The notes under the pieces: generated by a model
Told to the model about the DNA's origin: nothing
Database searches by the model: none
Seen by the model: only the letters and a program-made list of their open reading frames with translations
Position numbers and translations under genes: made by a program
Shown: piece after piece, positions 21,346-33,889 of the stretch
How the letters are laid out: each line of letters starts with the position of its first letter
How positions within the stretch are numbered: the first letter of the stretch is position 1
NCBI GenBank assembly: GCA_026874595.1
Contig: CM049314.1
Location: 24,441,729-24,505,728, forward strand
Source of the DNA: Sipunculus nudus
Lineage: Eukaryota; Annelida; Sipuncula; Golfingiida; Sipunculidae
DNA: 64,000 nt
Reading direction: 5' to 3'

Positions 21346-21489
21346 GACAATATGTCCTTGCACAGACAACTAATTAAGGTAATGTAGGTGGCATCATTGT
21401 TCATGCATATTAGCTTAAGTTCATCAAGACCCATAGGCACAACAAATCTGATGACAAACCAACCGGCCTTTCATGAGGAATCTGGCAAT

Positions 21490-22930
21490 ACGTGTGTATT
21501 TTGCATTATTTCTAGGGTGCTCAAACATTCCCCAAAACTCTGAGAATATAGTTCACTGTGACCAAATTTCAGGTTTCTGGGGAGAACTTTTGAGGAACTC
21601 TCAGGATGTCAAGTGAGAAGATTCTGGGCCCAAAGGATATGATTTGTGCCCTACTTTGGTATCAAATTTTCAATTATTCTGAGGGGTGCTTATATTTATA
21701 AGCCCCATAGCTCAGAAAATATGGGTAACAGAGACCTAAATACACGTTTCAACGGAGATTTTCATAGACCTCCCTGGATTTTAGGTTAGAAGATTTAAGG
21801 TCCAATGTATATGATTTGTGCCCTGCTTTGGTATCAAATTTTTAATTATGATGGGCGGTGCCATAAGCCCAATAGCTCAGAGAATATTGGTAACAGAGAC
21901 CTAATTTCAGGTTTCCATGGAGACTTTTCATGTACCTCTCTGGATGTAAAGTGAGAAGATTCTATGTCTAATTGTTACGATTTGAGCCCTATTAACAGAT
22001 GACCAAATCTTTTAAGGTCTCAAAAATAGATAAACGAAAAAATACAGGTGGCGCCACCAGTCTGCAGAAATTGATAAAACACTCCATGATTAATATCCAT
22101 GCAAAGAATCATGGTGATCAATGCATTAGTTGTTCAAATAGTTGAGCTTTTGTATCAAATTTTTCATTATCCTGGGGGGGGGGGGGTACTTCGGAGCCCC
22201 ATAGCTGGAAGAATTTGGGTAACAGAGACCTAATTGCAGGTTTCCATGGAGACTTTTCATATACCTCTCTGGATGTAAAGTGAGAAGATTCTAAGTCTAG
22301 CGGTTACGATTTGTGCCCTGTTAACAGTTGACCACATCTTTTAAGGTTTCAAAATAGAGAAAAAATAATTGTTAAAAAATAAAAAAAAATACAGGTGGCG
22401 CCACTAGTCTGCAGAAACTGATGAAACACTCCATGATTAATATCCATGCAAAGAATCATGGTGATCAATGCATTAGTTGTTCAGATACGTGAGCTTTTGT
22501 ATCAAATTTTTCATTATTCTGGGGGGGGGGGGGTACTTCGGAGCCCCATAGCTTGAAGAATTTGGGTACCAGGGACCTAATTCCAGTTTTTCAAAGGAGA
22601 TTTTTCATGGACCTATCTGGATGTGAAGTTAGAAGATTCCAGGTCCAGTGTTTACGATTTGTGCCCTTTTAACAGATGACGGCATCTTTTAAGGTCTCTA
22701 AATAGAGAGAAAAAAATTGTTAAAAAATCGAAAAAATCCAGGTGACACCACCAGTCTGCAGAAACTGATGAAATACTAATTAACAAATTTTTCATTATTC
22801 TGGGGGGGGGGGGGGTACTTCGGAGCAACATAGCTTGAAGAATATGGGTAACAGACACCTAATTCCAGGTTTCCAAGAAGACTTCTCATGGACCTCTCTG
22901 GATGTAAAGTGAGAAGATTCCAGTTCCAGT
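21490..22930 (+). repeat. Degenerate tandem repeat, ~330-bp units
   Basis: The line GGATGTAAAGTGAGAAGATT and its variants recur at about 21605, 21780, 21943, 22272, 22620 and 22901. Between the later ones lie copies of CAGGTGGCGCCACCAGTCTG, TCCATGATTAATATCCATGC, TTTTTCATTATTCTG, a G run and GGTACTTCGGAGCCCCATAG. Spacings for the last four are 329, 348 and 281. A related single unit is at 43130-43440, so the family is dispersed as well as tandem. No protein is encoded. Confidence 0.8.
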
Positions 22931-22939
22931 GGTTACGAT

Positions 22940-23030
22940 TTGTGCCTTGTTAACGGACAGACGGCCGGACAGACGACGGAGAAAGAGTGATCGCTATAGC
23001 TTAGATGACTTACAGTTAGCTGAGCTAATT
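22940..23030 (-). repeat. Hairpin-headed repeat end (minus orientation), closes the tandem block
   Basis: On the minus strand the hairpin word TTAGCTCAGCTAAC, then GTAAGTCATCTAAGCTATAG (22994-23030) is followed by a CGTC/GTCC-rich stretch and TTAACAAGGCACAAATCG. The ~330-bp units read toward this terminus. Confidence 0.65.
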
Positions 23031-24264
23031 AGAAAAAATGGCCTAATTCTTTGGACAAACATGAAACCCTGTATTATATCTAAAAGTTCTTATAACAAAA
23101 TTATCTTAAATTCCCGCAGTTGCCATTTTATTCAAGATATTCACGTGCTTGACTATTATTATAATTATTTTTATTTTACTTTATATTGAGAGAAATAGTC
23201 ATCATTATGACGATGATTTTGGTAACCCAATAAGTGTTACATGTTTTCAAGTTTGTCTAAGCGCATTTATGCCCCCCCCCCCCCCCCCCCCTGCATACAT
23301 TTTTCAACTTATTCTGGAAATAAATAAAAAAACAAGGTAATTTTAATATGTTCCAAGGAAATCAGCATTTTCGTTTAAGTTGGCCCAATTGGAATATACA
23401 TGGTTTTAGGTGCTTTCAAATAAAAAGCTGACATGTAATCGGAAATTCCCACATATTTAATGTCGACACAGGGTTGCGTTAATATAAAAGCATAATCATT
23501 AAAATTAGAAGAATATGATTGTAAATATGTAAATGTCTAGAGTTAGGGAAGTCATTTGATACTGATTCCTTATGTGTCGATGTCAAATATTAAAACTGTT
23601 TAAACTGTTGTTATTTTAAGGGTTTTGAGTCATAATCAGGCAGCGCCTTTGGTAAAGGTAAAATAAATGTAAATAGACCTGCAGCTCTTCATGTGAGCGC
23701 AGCGCAAATGACTAAATATTTTCCAACTGAAGGATTAAATCAAATGTGGCAGCCACTTTTATCATGTTTCTGAAAATTATTAAAGGTCAAATGGTGATAC
23801 AACTAACATTATGGATTAGTTTTATGGTATTTTTATCAGGCTACTTAAGTGGAAATTGGGTTAAATGTCTATAAAAAAAATCTTTCTTTGATTTGAATTA
23901 TGTTTTTTTGTTTTGCCCATCAAATGTTCAAAACTGCTGTTGACAATTACAAATTTTAAAGCAGGTTCGGTGAAATGAGTTTTAGACTTGTATAGAGTGG
24001 AACTGTGATATAGGTGTTGCATAAAGGAATCTATCGCATAGTGACTGGGTGAAAGGCACAAAGGCAGCCGAGAATATGAGGTATACCACCAGTTGCACGA
24101 TTATACCCATTTTTTTCATTTTTCTCCGATATTACAGACCCCAGTGACGTCAAGTGGCCGTTGGCTGACAATTTACTATTATTTGAAATCAAATATGACC
24201 AAATATATTCAAACTGGGCCATCATTTCATACAATATGAACCGTTTAATCTTTTCATTTTAGTC
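23031..24264. other. AT-rich stretch with a C18 run
   Basis: A poly-C run is at about 23273-23291. Otherwise nothing was recognised; the open frames are short. Confidence 0.4.
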
Positions 24265-24420
24265 ATCAAAGAGGCTTTAAGTTCATCAAGTCCCTAAGCG
24301 CCCCCTAATAAACTCACCATTGTCCACTCTGACTAAAGTTGTCGATTAGAACCTAAGATTTAATTTGATACCAAAAAGTAAAAATTTGCTTCAGTCTTGA
24401 ACTACTGGTTGCCCCCCCCC
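24265..24420 (-). repeat. Right arm of the 3.4-kb inverted-repeat structure
   Basis: Reverse-complement partner of 21043-21205, ending in a C16 run. The bracketed 3.2 kb contains the ~330-bp tandem units and a hairpin-headed end. Whether this is one large element or two independent insertions in opposite orientation cannot be decided from one sequence. Confidence 0.6.
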
Positions 24421-24429
24421 CCCCCCTTA

Positions 24430-24860
24430 TATATGACCATCAGCTCTCCCTGTTCATGGAAAGTCGCTGTGCCGATATATGCATGGTGTTGGTTCCCTAT
24501 TTCCTATAAAAAAAACGTGCAAACACACACACTCAGATGGAAGAGCGACAGACAGAAAATCGTAAGGTCATGGGTTCGATTCTCATTCGAAGTGAAATGT
24601 CCAGCCTGTATTCATGTACCTCTCTCTCTCTCTCTCTCCCCCCCCCCCCCTCCGCCAATGAGGGTTATAAATATGCACACGAGTTGGCTTCATAATAAGA
24701 CGGTGGAGGGTATATTTAATATTTGAGCAGAACTCTAAAAGGTGCATTATTTCCCTTTCATCTGGATCACCACGGGATAAAAAGTATACTCAGACAGATA
24801 TGCACACAAATAAGCATAAACGAAAACACGTGTACATGTTACATATTACAGGTTCGCCCG
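24430..24860 (+). mobile_element. Dispersed element with tRNA-like B box, copy 2
   Basis: Co-linear with 8540-9120, including TCTCCCTGTTCATGGAAAGT, CATGGGTTCGATTCTCATTC, ATGTACC-(CT)n, GGGTATATTTAATATTTGA and an ACATGTTACATATTACA end. The A-box region is eroded. Confidence 0.5.
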
Positions 24861-25640
24861 TGGATATTGTTGAAAGAGGTTGACACATATATAGCACGCA
24901 TCCATCTCCAAGCAATAACTTCAACGATCTGCCAAAAATTATAAATGAAGACAATGTGTGATGGATTATGCAATGTATATATTTTAATTTATACAGTTTA
25001 CAGATATACATATTGTCTAACATATATATTACAAATATTTAGATTGAATCTGACATTTATTGTGAGTTGTTCAACACCTATAAGTATTAAAAAAATAATC
25101 AACTACAGTTATATAAATCCGATTCCGAGCACTGATAATGCAAATGTATCTAATACAAATTAGTCCCTCACCATGAACGTACGTTAAAATGTCTTGATTT
25201 CAAGGATCTACAATATGCTCAATCATGTTATCTCAATTCTTTGGGATAAATAGCATAGGCTTAGAAACCGGGGAGGGGCACTTCGACTCTGGGAGGCATA
25301 GACCACCGATGCTTTTAATTTGTTTTGGGTTTGTTTTTATAAGAATTTAGAGTCCTGTTTATGCTTCCCTAACCTGCACATGATTAGGGAATTCCAGGCG
25401 GGACTTGAATACTGTTCTCGAGTGAACATTCTGTATGTTCATTCTCAAAATGATTCCTTGCAGTTAATACATATGCAACTACTTGTGACTGAAGACTTAG
25501 TGGCTTACGGAGAGTTTGCGAGCTTGGCTAGGGACGTACTGGCCAAAATTCTCTTTTCAACTGAATCAAAGTTCGATGAATTCATAAATATCCAGCAGTA
25601 ACCCTCATGAGGTATTATTGTTTTTGACAAAGCCCTCGGT
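24861..25640. other. Non-coding stretch, nothing recognised
   Basis: The frame at 25320-25601 (93 residues) shows no recognisable motif and is treated as chance. Confidence 0.35.
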
Positions 25641-26340
25641 GCATTATTCATAAGTTGGTAATGGATTCTTGGCACTACCGATTTTGATCATGGAAGCGGC
25701 GCCACGCCCTATACTTTCTTCGACATACCCCACAATACGATCTTCGATACCGAAAATGTTTTACAGTAAAGTATGGAAATTCCTGGCCCGTGATCCGACT
25801 AATGTTTTGGACCAGAAATCCATGGATGCGGCGCCAGGCCTTACTCTTTTTGGACATACCCCACAATACGATCATCGATATCGGAATTGTTTTTCAGTAA
25901 AGTTTGGAATTCTTGGCCGTGATCCCATCACTGTTTTGGACAAGTAAATCTTTATTATTCATTACAAGCCATACTTTTGGACATATCGCTCGATACAATT
26001 GTCGATACCCCAAGATATTTCTAAGTAGAGCACGGAAATTCCTAGTGGTGATCCAACTACTATTTTGGATCAGGGAATACCTATCATTAATGAGAAGCCC
26101 TTCTGTTCTGAACATACTGCTCGGCATGATCTTCGGTAACGTAAAAAAATAGTAGAGTACGGAAATTATTCGCCATGTTCAATTACCGTTCTGGATCAGA
26201 GAATCCCTGGTAGTGGCACTTAGGCCTATGCTGGACATATCGCTCGATACGGTCTTCTTTACCGAGGATATTTTAAAGTAGAGTTCCTGGTCTTGAATCC
26301 ATTATTGTTTTTTGATCAGAATATCCAAAATTTCATACAA
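25641..26340. repeat. Tandem array of ~128-bp units
   Basis: Five diverged units carry CAGTAAAGT-TGGAATTC-TGG, GTGATCC-ACT, TGTTTTGGA and GGACATA-CC-CGATACGAT. Equivalent points are at about 25764, 25895, 26021, 26148 and 26274, giving spacings of 126-131. Weaker units continue at about 26700 and 27050-27250, after the MITE insertion. Confidence 0.75.
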
Positions 26341-26375
26341 ATAAGTCTGTAGCGGCTATGCTTTAGATCTACCGT

Positions 26376-26643
26376 GATTCAGCGAGCCGCTCTGGCGTCT
26401 ATTTCATGGATAATAGAGTCTGCAAATGTTCGGGGCGAAATCACAACTATCGATCAGATCAAATGAACAAACTGTGAACAATAGGCCTACACTGTTCACG
26501 TGCCAACTGAACAAAAATACATCATCGGACAGCTTTATATGGCTTTATACGGGGTAGAACAACTGAACGCAAGTCATTTGATTCAAATGCACTGTTCATT
26601 ATTCATGAATTGCATATAGACGCCAGAGCTGCTCGCATAATCA
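26376..26643. mobile_element. Short inverted-repeat element (MITE) inside the tandem array
   Basis: The left end TGATTCAGCGAG-CCGCTCTGGCGTCTAT pairs with the right end, whose reverse complement begins TGATTATGCGAG-CAGCTCTGGCGTCTAT. This gives about 28-bp inverted ends on a 268-bp body. There is no protein and no clear target duplication. Confidence 0.65.
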
Positions 26644-26763
26644 ACGTCTTGGAAAGACTGGATAGTATAAAGAATGGAAAAAACCCTGGCAGCCTCTACC
26701 CCTATAATGCTTTGAACATACCGCTAAGATTCAATATTCGATAAAAAAATCTGTTCAACTAAG

Positions 26764-26976
26764 AAGCGGATCCAGGGGGAGGGGGCCAGGGTCTTCGGAC
26801 CCCCCCCCCCCCCCCTTTTCATCCACCGCAAACCTTTTTCTAAGGGTTTCAGACAAAATCTTGCGGCCTAGAGCCCCCCCCCCCCCCTTTACCGGGCCTG
26901 GGGACCTTTTTTAGGGTTTTCATTAGTCCTCCTGGGTTGGACTCCCCCTTTTCCGAAAACCTGGATCCGCCCCTGG
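26764..26976 (-). mobile_element. CAGGGGCGGATCC-ended MITE, copy 2
   Basis: Starts AAGAAGCGGATCCAGG and ends CCTGGATCCGCCCCTG. The interior has AAACCTTTTTCTAAGGGTTT, GTCCTCCTGGGTTGGA and long C runs, in reverse of copy 1. Confidence 0.8.
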
Positions 26977-27259
26977 AGAAGAAAATCTTGGCTATGAAAG
27001 CACTATACTGTTTAGAACCAGTGAATTACTGAAAGTGACTACCGGTATGAGAATACTGCATGCTTGATACGATATTCAATACCGAATCTATTTTTTTTTG
27101 GTTGATTACGTAAATCTTGCAAGTAAAATCACTACTGTTTTGAACCACGGAATTCTTCGCAATGACTCAAGCTCAATACAGCTCAATACTTTCGATACCG
27201 TACATATTTTTCAGTGGAGCACGGAGATACCTTGGTTTCATCCCACTGCTGTTTTTAAA

Positions 27260-28122
27260 ACTTATTTCACATAACATTTATAAATAGTTACAAAAGTATA
27301 ATGCGAGGTGCTCCCCGAGCCGAGCCTCAGCTGGTGTTGTTCGGTATTCGCTGGGGGGGGGGGGGGGGGGGGCGGAGAAAACCATGTACGGATCTTGGAT
27401 GGACTACTGCACTCCAAGCTAATAGCCACGCGGGGATCGAACAAGGGTTGCAGTGACTGAAGTCATTTTTTAATTATTTCTGATAATTATAGCTCTTTCC
27501 TTAATGAATTAAATAATTCCGACTTATTCAGTGTTGTCTTATACATTTTTTACAGATGACTATTTGGTCCCTTGGCCCAGGTAAAAATTTAAGCTCTGGC
27601 GAAGTTCGAAACAATTTAGACCTTAGTTAAAAGAAAACCCCACGCCATAGGCTTTAGGCCATCTTCTCTCCCCCCCCCCCCCCCCCCCCCCCCCCCCGAA
27701 TTTTGAATTTTGACCTGTAGTATTGTTAGCTTTCAGGACATCATCATTCTAAAGGCAGTATTTTCCAGCTGGGACGGTCTTCGTTATCGACATACTCGAA
27801 TATATTTGTTTATGCGAGGCTTTCCCTGTGGTACAGGACATGATAAGAACAGTTGGAGAAATTTTTAGATTCTCTCAACTCTAATTTAAATAATTTCAGC
27901 TAAATTCGTAATTATAACTAAAAGATTAGATGAACACACACACACATATATATATGCTTTTGTATCTTTATATTTGGTATTTTCTATCTATCCATCCTTC
28001 TATCTATCTATCTATCTGTCTATCTATTTATCTAGATATCCAAATATACCATTGAGTGATTGTTAATGTCATTGCATACAATTCTGGTCACAGGATATTC
28101 GGCCATTGTTCTGTAAGTTATG
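27260..28122. other. Non-coding stretch with long G and C runs and TCTA repeats
   Basis: G run at 27352-27371, C run of about 28 at 27670-27697, and a (CTAT)n stretch at about 27985-28030. No gene recognised. Confidence 0.45.
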
Positions 28123-28318
28123 TCAGGGGCGGATCCAGGATTTTAGAAAGGGGCGGGTCCAACCAAGGAGGACTACAAGAAAACCTAAATAAATGTCCTT
28201 TGATCCGGAAAAGAGGGAGTCCCGATCGCAAAATTTGGTTTGAAACCCTAAAATTTTTATTTTGGCTAAAAGAAGGGGGGGGGAGGGTCTAGACCCCTCC
28301 CCTCTGGATCCGCCACTG
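28123..28318 (+). mobile_element. CAGGGGCGGATCC-ended MITE, copy 3
   Basis: Starts CAGGGGCGGATCCAGG and ends CTGGATCCGCCACTG, with the family interior between. TATGT flanks both sides, a possible 5-bp target duplication. Confidence 0.8.
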
Positions 28319-29935
28319 TATGTGCACATATATACAAAATATTTACAAATACATGTATACATATTTGATAAAGCATGTTCTATTATTATAAGGAAGGAAG
28401 AAACAGTGGCATAAAATATGGAACAGCCAAAATAAATAAACCTAAAAATTATAAATACAAAATAATAAAAAATGGCTGTCAGCCTTTTATACAGATTTTT
28501 GACACTCTTTTTAACCGTCGTGCAATTTTCTTGGGGGAAACAAACCAGCAGAGAACAGAACAAATAACACATGGATAACGGGAAGTTTTGAGTTGGCGAA
28601 TATGAGTAATCAAAACACATCAATCATCTCTACCCACAAAACAAGAAAGATAGTGTTGTGACCGGTAGGTGGAGACAACTGTTGACAATGGACGGTACTA
28701 ATTCACCCAGCGACACTACGTTGTTTACGAATCTGGATCGAACTATTGTTACGTCATAATGACATCTGCTCGAGACCATCGTCTGCCGACGGGCCCAACC
28801 GTTGTCCTATTTTACTATGAGATAAACAACAAAGGCACTGTCACTGTGTCAGGCGCAAGAGTGAGGAAGATCACACGGTTTGATTGAAATCAGAATATTA
28901 TTATATAATAAAATTAATATATGATATCTCCTGTAACAAAGCTAGCTATCGTTATAATATGAACTAATGTAATAGTAATACACTATTTCTATGGAAGCAT
29001 ATAATATTAACTGGTGTATGATCTCACAAAAATGCTTAATATTTTATGAGTGACTGGATTTTATTTACATTTTAAAAAATTATAATCATTTCTACAGGTG
29101 GACGGGTATAGTGTATATATGAGATATATTTGATATTTCTCATGCTAGCAATGTTTGTAAATACATATGCTTGGTTGCGTGTGGCTTTTTTTAATAAATC
29201 TTAGATCTATAATTCTAGTTCATTTCTGACATGTTTCAATATAATGCAAGTAAAAAAATGAGTTTGTATGCCCCCCCCCCCCCCAGGTCTACACACAGAG
29301 ACCATTAAAAGACCATAAATGGTTGGTTTTGTATTTTTACAAAGAACCTGTTACCTATATACAGTACTTCCTATTAATTCTATTCAGATCCAGGCCACTG
29401 AGCTCCTGAGAAGAATCAAGGACTTGTTGTGACGTGTCAGAAAACAAAAGTCGAAACAGCGCTGCAAAACTGCTTGTTAAAACCTTCAAAAGGTAAGTGT
29501 ATATATTTTATTTTCAATACATAAACAAACAATTAAAGGTGGTGGAAACACAAACAAACAAAACGCATCTACCCCCCCCCCCCCCCACCACCACCACCGA
29601 CAATGAATATCAATGAATTATGTGACATTTAAATGACTGCTGACATTAAATTCAGACGACCGGTCAAAACAACAATTCCACCTATTCCAGTCAAAATAAA
29701 ACAGAACAAAAAAGTAAATAACACCGACCACGAGAACTGACAGATCACGTGAACTGTGTACCCCACATGTGTAGAGATGCATGAAGACAGCGAAAAATAG
29801 TTACAAGAAAGAACGACCACTAAAATCAGGGTAAACTGGGGTGATACAATAACGGCAGGTGAGCTGTGTGTACCCCACCCCCTGTACAGACAAGCTGGAC
29901 CTGCCCGGTGTCTGACTGATCTATAAACAAATGAT
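28319..29935. other. Region downstream of the NLR gene, mostly non-coding
   Basis: Holds AT-rich sequence, C runs at about 29271-29284 and 29572-29586, and one plus-strand exon-like segment at 29387-29490 described as a finding. An AATAAA on the minus strand at 29507-29512 is a plausible poly-A signal for the NLR transcript. Confidence 0.35.
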
Positions 29936-31849
29936 CTACACGAACAGCTCCAGCTGAGGGAGATCCTTACTGAGCTGTCGTCTGATCCTGTCTATCACGT
30001 GACCAGACAGATTGTTGTTGTTCAGCCACAGCTTCCTGAGTCCCGCCATGTTTGGTGTCAGGTTGACGATTTCCTCCAGTCCGTCACCGAGGTTATTGCC
30101 GCCCACATAGAACTTTGTGAGAGTCTGACAGTTCTTTATAATCTCCAGGACGGCCCCGGCGTCACTAAGATTACACACCTCCATCCCGATGACGTGAAGC
30201 TGTTTTAGGTGAGAGACGCGCCGTGATAACTGTCTTGTACTCTCGTCTGTCATCTTATTCTCAGACACGTCAAGCCACATCAGGGACTGAGGCAGAGACG
30301 CCATCAGTGACGGCCAGGGGGCGCCACGTACATCCCGTCCAACAGCGTTCCACAGGTCCAGTGTTGTCAGTTGAATGTTGCTCGTCGTGAGGATGTGACT
30401 GAGCGTCCCCAGACCGGACACTGACAGGGAGAGACGCCCAAACCTTAACTCTGTGAGACGAGACATGTTACATACAGATGGCAGGACAGCTCTGTCTGTG
30501 ACGGACGTGTAACCCCAGGCGGCCTCCACAGTGAGGTGAGTGACACAGCCACAGTCACCAGACATGTATTGTATGTACACCGCCTCCCTGTATCTGTCAC
30601 TGATCTCTAAGTACACACGAGACGGAAGCTTCAGCTGAGCGTTCATGTTTTGAGCCTGGTTACTGAGCTGTAATGCAGGAATTATTTTAGCCAGATCTCC
30701 TTGAGGCCATTGAACTAACTTGCGTATTTCATCCATTATCGCCTCCCCGCCAAAACCATTCATAAACGTGTATATCATTTCTGACTCAACAAAAGCATTA
30801 ACAGAACCATAAAACTTAATTAATAATTTCTTTCGCTTCCACCAGAAAGAATTAACAATGAAGTATGCAGTAAAAAATTCCTGCATTGTTTTATGAGGGA
30901 AGGCAACCATCTCCCCACCCTCCATGTTGCTCTCCCTCTTACTCAGGAAGCCCAGCAACCAGGCTTTTTCTCCAATTTTCTTGAACACTTCTTTATACAG
31001 AAATGTCAGCTGTAGCTTACCATCCTCAACTCCACTGACACTGACCTTACCAATTTTCATTAAACAAGAATGATATTTTTTAATAATATTCCCAGATTTT
31101 GTGGGTTTATCATATTTTGATTCATACCGGTCACAGATATATTCCACAAATTTCAGAAAAAATCCAGTAATTGTATCAGGGAGAGAAGTCTCGTGTGCCC
31201 AGAGAGTGCACATCAGTAATAAGATAGCAGGGAAGCGGCTCAGATCTGTCAGCTCCCCCAATTCTTTAATTCTACCCAAAAGACTATCAGACTTAGATTG
31301 ATCTATATGTTCAAAATAGTTATGTATGTACTGGGAGACACCTTAAGAACTAAATCCTTTCACCAACACATGATTATCTGGCAAGTATGCTCTGTCCTTT
31401 ACATTAGGGAAATGGAAAGAAGGTGGATGTCTAGATGTTATTAATAGAGTGGCCTCTCTGAGTATTTTTCTCTGTGCTATGTTTGTAATATCTTTGGAGG
31501 TGGACTCTAGATACTCATCATAGCCTTCTAAGACTATGAGTGTGTCTTTAGAGAATTGTGACATCCTACTGTACAACAGACTGGCTGTTCCAAGTTCTAT
31601 GCAATATTGATGCTGTATGACATCCTGTAGTTTCATTCCTTTCTTAACATATCTTAAAATTATAAGGAGAACATACTTAAATTTAGAAAATACAGTTTCC
31701 TCTTGTTCAGATATCTGGACATTCTTTTTCAGCCATCTTCTTTGAACCAGCTTACACCACTTCATTGCCAGTTTCTGAACTAGGGTTGATTTGCCAGAGC
31801 CAGCCGCACCCTGCAGAAACACAAAGGTAGCTGCTCTTTCTTCAGATAC
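29936..31849 (-). CDS. NLR exon 5: NACHT and LRR, interrupted by TAA at 31345-31343
   Basis: The acceptor is TTTCTTCTACATAG before GTATCTGAAG (31849). The frame runs VSEERAATFVFLQGAAGSGKS, through the nucleotide-binding core, to GFSS at residue 343. A TAA stop follows, and GVSQYIHNYFEHID continues in the same frame with no shift. The segment after the stop is typical of the post-NACHT helical region and is well conserved in style: LSRFPAILLLMCTLW, FPHKTMQEFFTAYF. LRR-like lines such as LRKLWLNNNNLSG follow, up to the natural stop at 29936. Since nothing else in 638 codons is damaged, the stop is either recent, a sequence error, or tolerated. A product ending there would keep CARD and most of NACHT but lose the LRR sensor. 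Confidence 0.85.
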
Positions 31850-32317
31850 CTATGTAGAAGAAATCAAATCAGTTATTATTACTATAAGGTAACTATCAGG
31901 GGGCTGAAGCAACATTTTGAGATGTACATTAAAATGATAGAAAGATGATCTTGGTGTAATTTGAATTGCAAAAGTCTGTAGAGTGCCCCAGTCAAAAACT
32001 GCTAATTTCGGCTATGGGAAATTATTTTTAGAATGAGTTTAAATTTTAATATTTTTTATAATAAAAAATAAAATTGAAAGTACCTTATAAAAGTTATAAA
32101 GTGATAAACTTTACTAAAAACTAAACTAAAAGAAGCAGTTTTAGATGTATCTTTGCTGTGACTCTCCACTTGTAACTCATAATAACAAAAAAAAAACATT
32201 TTAGATATTTACATGCTTGAAAAATATTCCCTAAATACAAATAAATTTTTGGTTCCCATTTTAAATTTCAGAAAAACAAATTTTCGGAAATACAGCATTC
32301 GGAAAAACAGCTCTCTA

Positions 32318-32321
<4 letters not shown>

Positions 32322-32352
<31 letters not shown>
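32322..32352. repeat. (TA)n microsatellite
   Basis: About 31 bases of TA in NLR intron 4. Confidence 0.9.
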
Positions 32353-32355
<3 letters not shown>

Positions 32356-32916
32356 AAAGAAAAAAATGCATTTTGTTTAACATGATACTTTCAACTCTTT
32401 GAATTTACGTGGAGCAAAAACCTTTTATCAATTATTTAAAGGCAAATGTTTTAAATTAAAATAAAAATAATTTTAAAATACTACGCTAAATTTCGAAGAA
32501 AAAAAACTTGGAAAATTTTAGTCAATTTAATTTGGTTAAATTTAGGACAATGCCTGCCGTGTTTAACAGTAAAAGAATATTATAAATATAACCAGATTTT
32601 AAAATTTATTTAAATTAGATTTACATTTATAGATTAAAACATAAAAGCTGAACTGATAAATGCTTCTATGGGGACCAAATTGTGTACAATGGATGCTTTA
32701 ATGGCTTTAACACAAAATGCCCAATAAGCTTTGATTATGGATGTTCATGTATTTTCATATTTTTTTAAATTTTAATTTAATATAAATTGAAAAATTAAAT
32801 TTCTGAAGACCAATCTTGTGGAATCTCTAAACCAAGTATACTTCTCTAAGTGACTGTAACATGCTGTATGTGCATTATTGTGAAATTTGGGCTCCTGATA
32901 GCATGTAATAAGGTAT

Positions 32917-33280
32917 TTTTAGCTAAACTAAGACTATGTCATCTGAGATATAGCAATGGTCCCTTGTCCGTTGTTCATCCGTCCAGCCATCCGTTAACAA
33001 GGCACATTTGAAAACAGATCTACGAATCCAAAATTCTACATACAAGTAGATGTCCCAAGTTCGCCTACCAAACTGAAAACTGTAACACTCTGCCTGATTT
33101 TTTTTAAGGTAAAAACCACCATTTTCCATTAAAATCCTTTTGTTACACAACAGAAATGCCTAATATCAAAACCACTGGTGTTGCTTTGTTCATAAATGAA
33201 TCATATTTGGCATAACTATTCCTCAGTAGGTTTCCTATAAAATTCCCATAAATTAGGTCCACATTGTGTAATTTGTAGTG
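32917..33280 (+). repeat. Hairpin-headed repeat, copy with body
   Basis: A decayed hairpin (AGCTAAACTAAGACTATGTC, then ATCTGAGATATAGC) is followed by a GTCC/ATCC-rich stretch. Then comes the body shared with 36103-36395, 56619-56910 and 62136-62490: ATGTCCCAAGTTCGCCTACC, CCATTAAAATCC, TGCCTAATATCAAAACC, TTTGGCATAACTATTC. The body is about 300 bp and does not encode protein. Confidence 0.6.
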
Positions 33281-33889
33281 TGAACATTGAATTTTAATTT
33301 CAGTATTCAATTATAGTTGAGATAACAATTAGGATAATGATATTGTTTCTCTCTCATGCAACCAACAATGTGTATACCTGATTTGAAAAGAGAATTTTTA
33401 ATCATTTTAACTGTATCTTTTATTTCAGTAAATAAGATTTAAGGGGCCAAGTCACCTATCTGACCTTTATAAACTAAAGATAATCCCATGGAACTTTTAT
33501 AAAAATAGGCCAGAAAACGTGGATATCACTGCACACATTCTGCTTGTTTTGTTTACCTCAACATCTTTATAATATGTGGGGGCCCGCCAAAATAATCAAG
33601 ACAAATTCAACAAGGGTATCTGGTAGCATCCCAGATAAGCCAGAGCTTTGCAAATGGCATTTTGCTAAAGTGACCATTCTACCTCAGCATATATGCAATC
33701 TACCACCTTAGGTTACATGTTTTCCCTGTTTGTCAACATTGCTGTGTTTACAAACATGATAAACAAGTTCATACATCCTTTACAAAGGCATTATAAAAAC
33801 TTTTCACAACCAAAATTACCCTTAGATCATTAATATACTAGTATATACAGAGCAAACCAGAAATCACATATTCTTTTTCCAGTAGTAGG

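Noticed and set aside
28123-28623. 166-residue minus-strand frame
   Set aside because: Its C-terminal part is a MITE and the rest is low-complexity hydrophobic sequence from AT-rich DNA.
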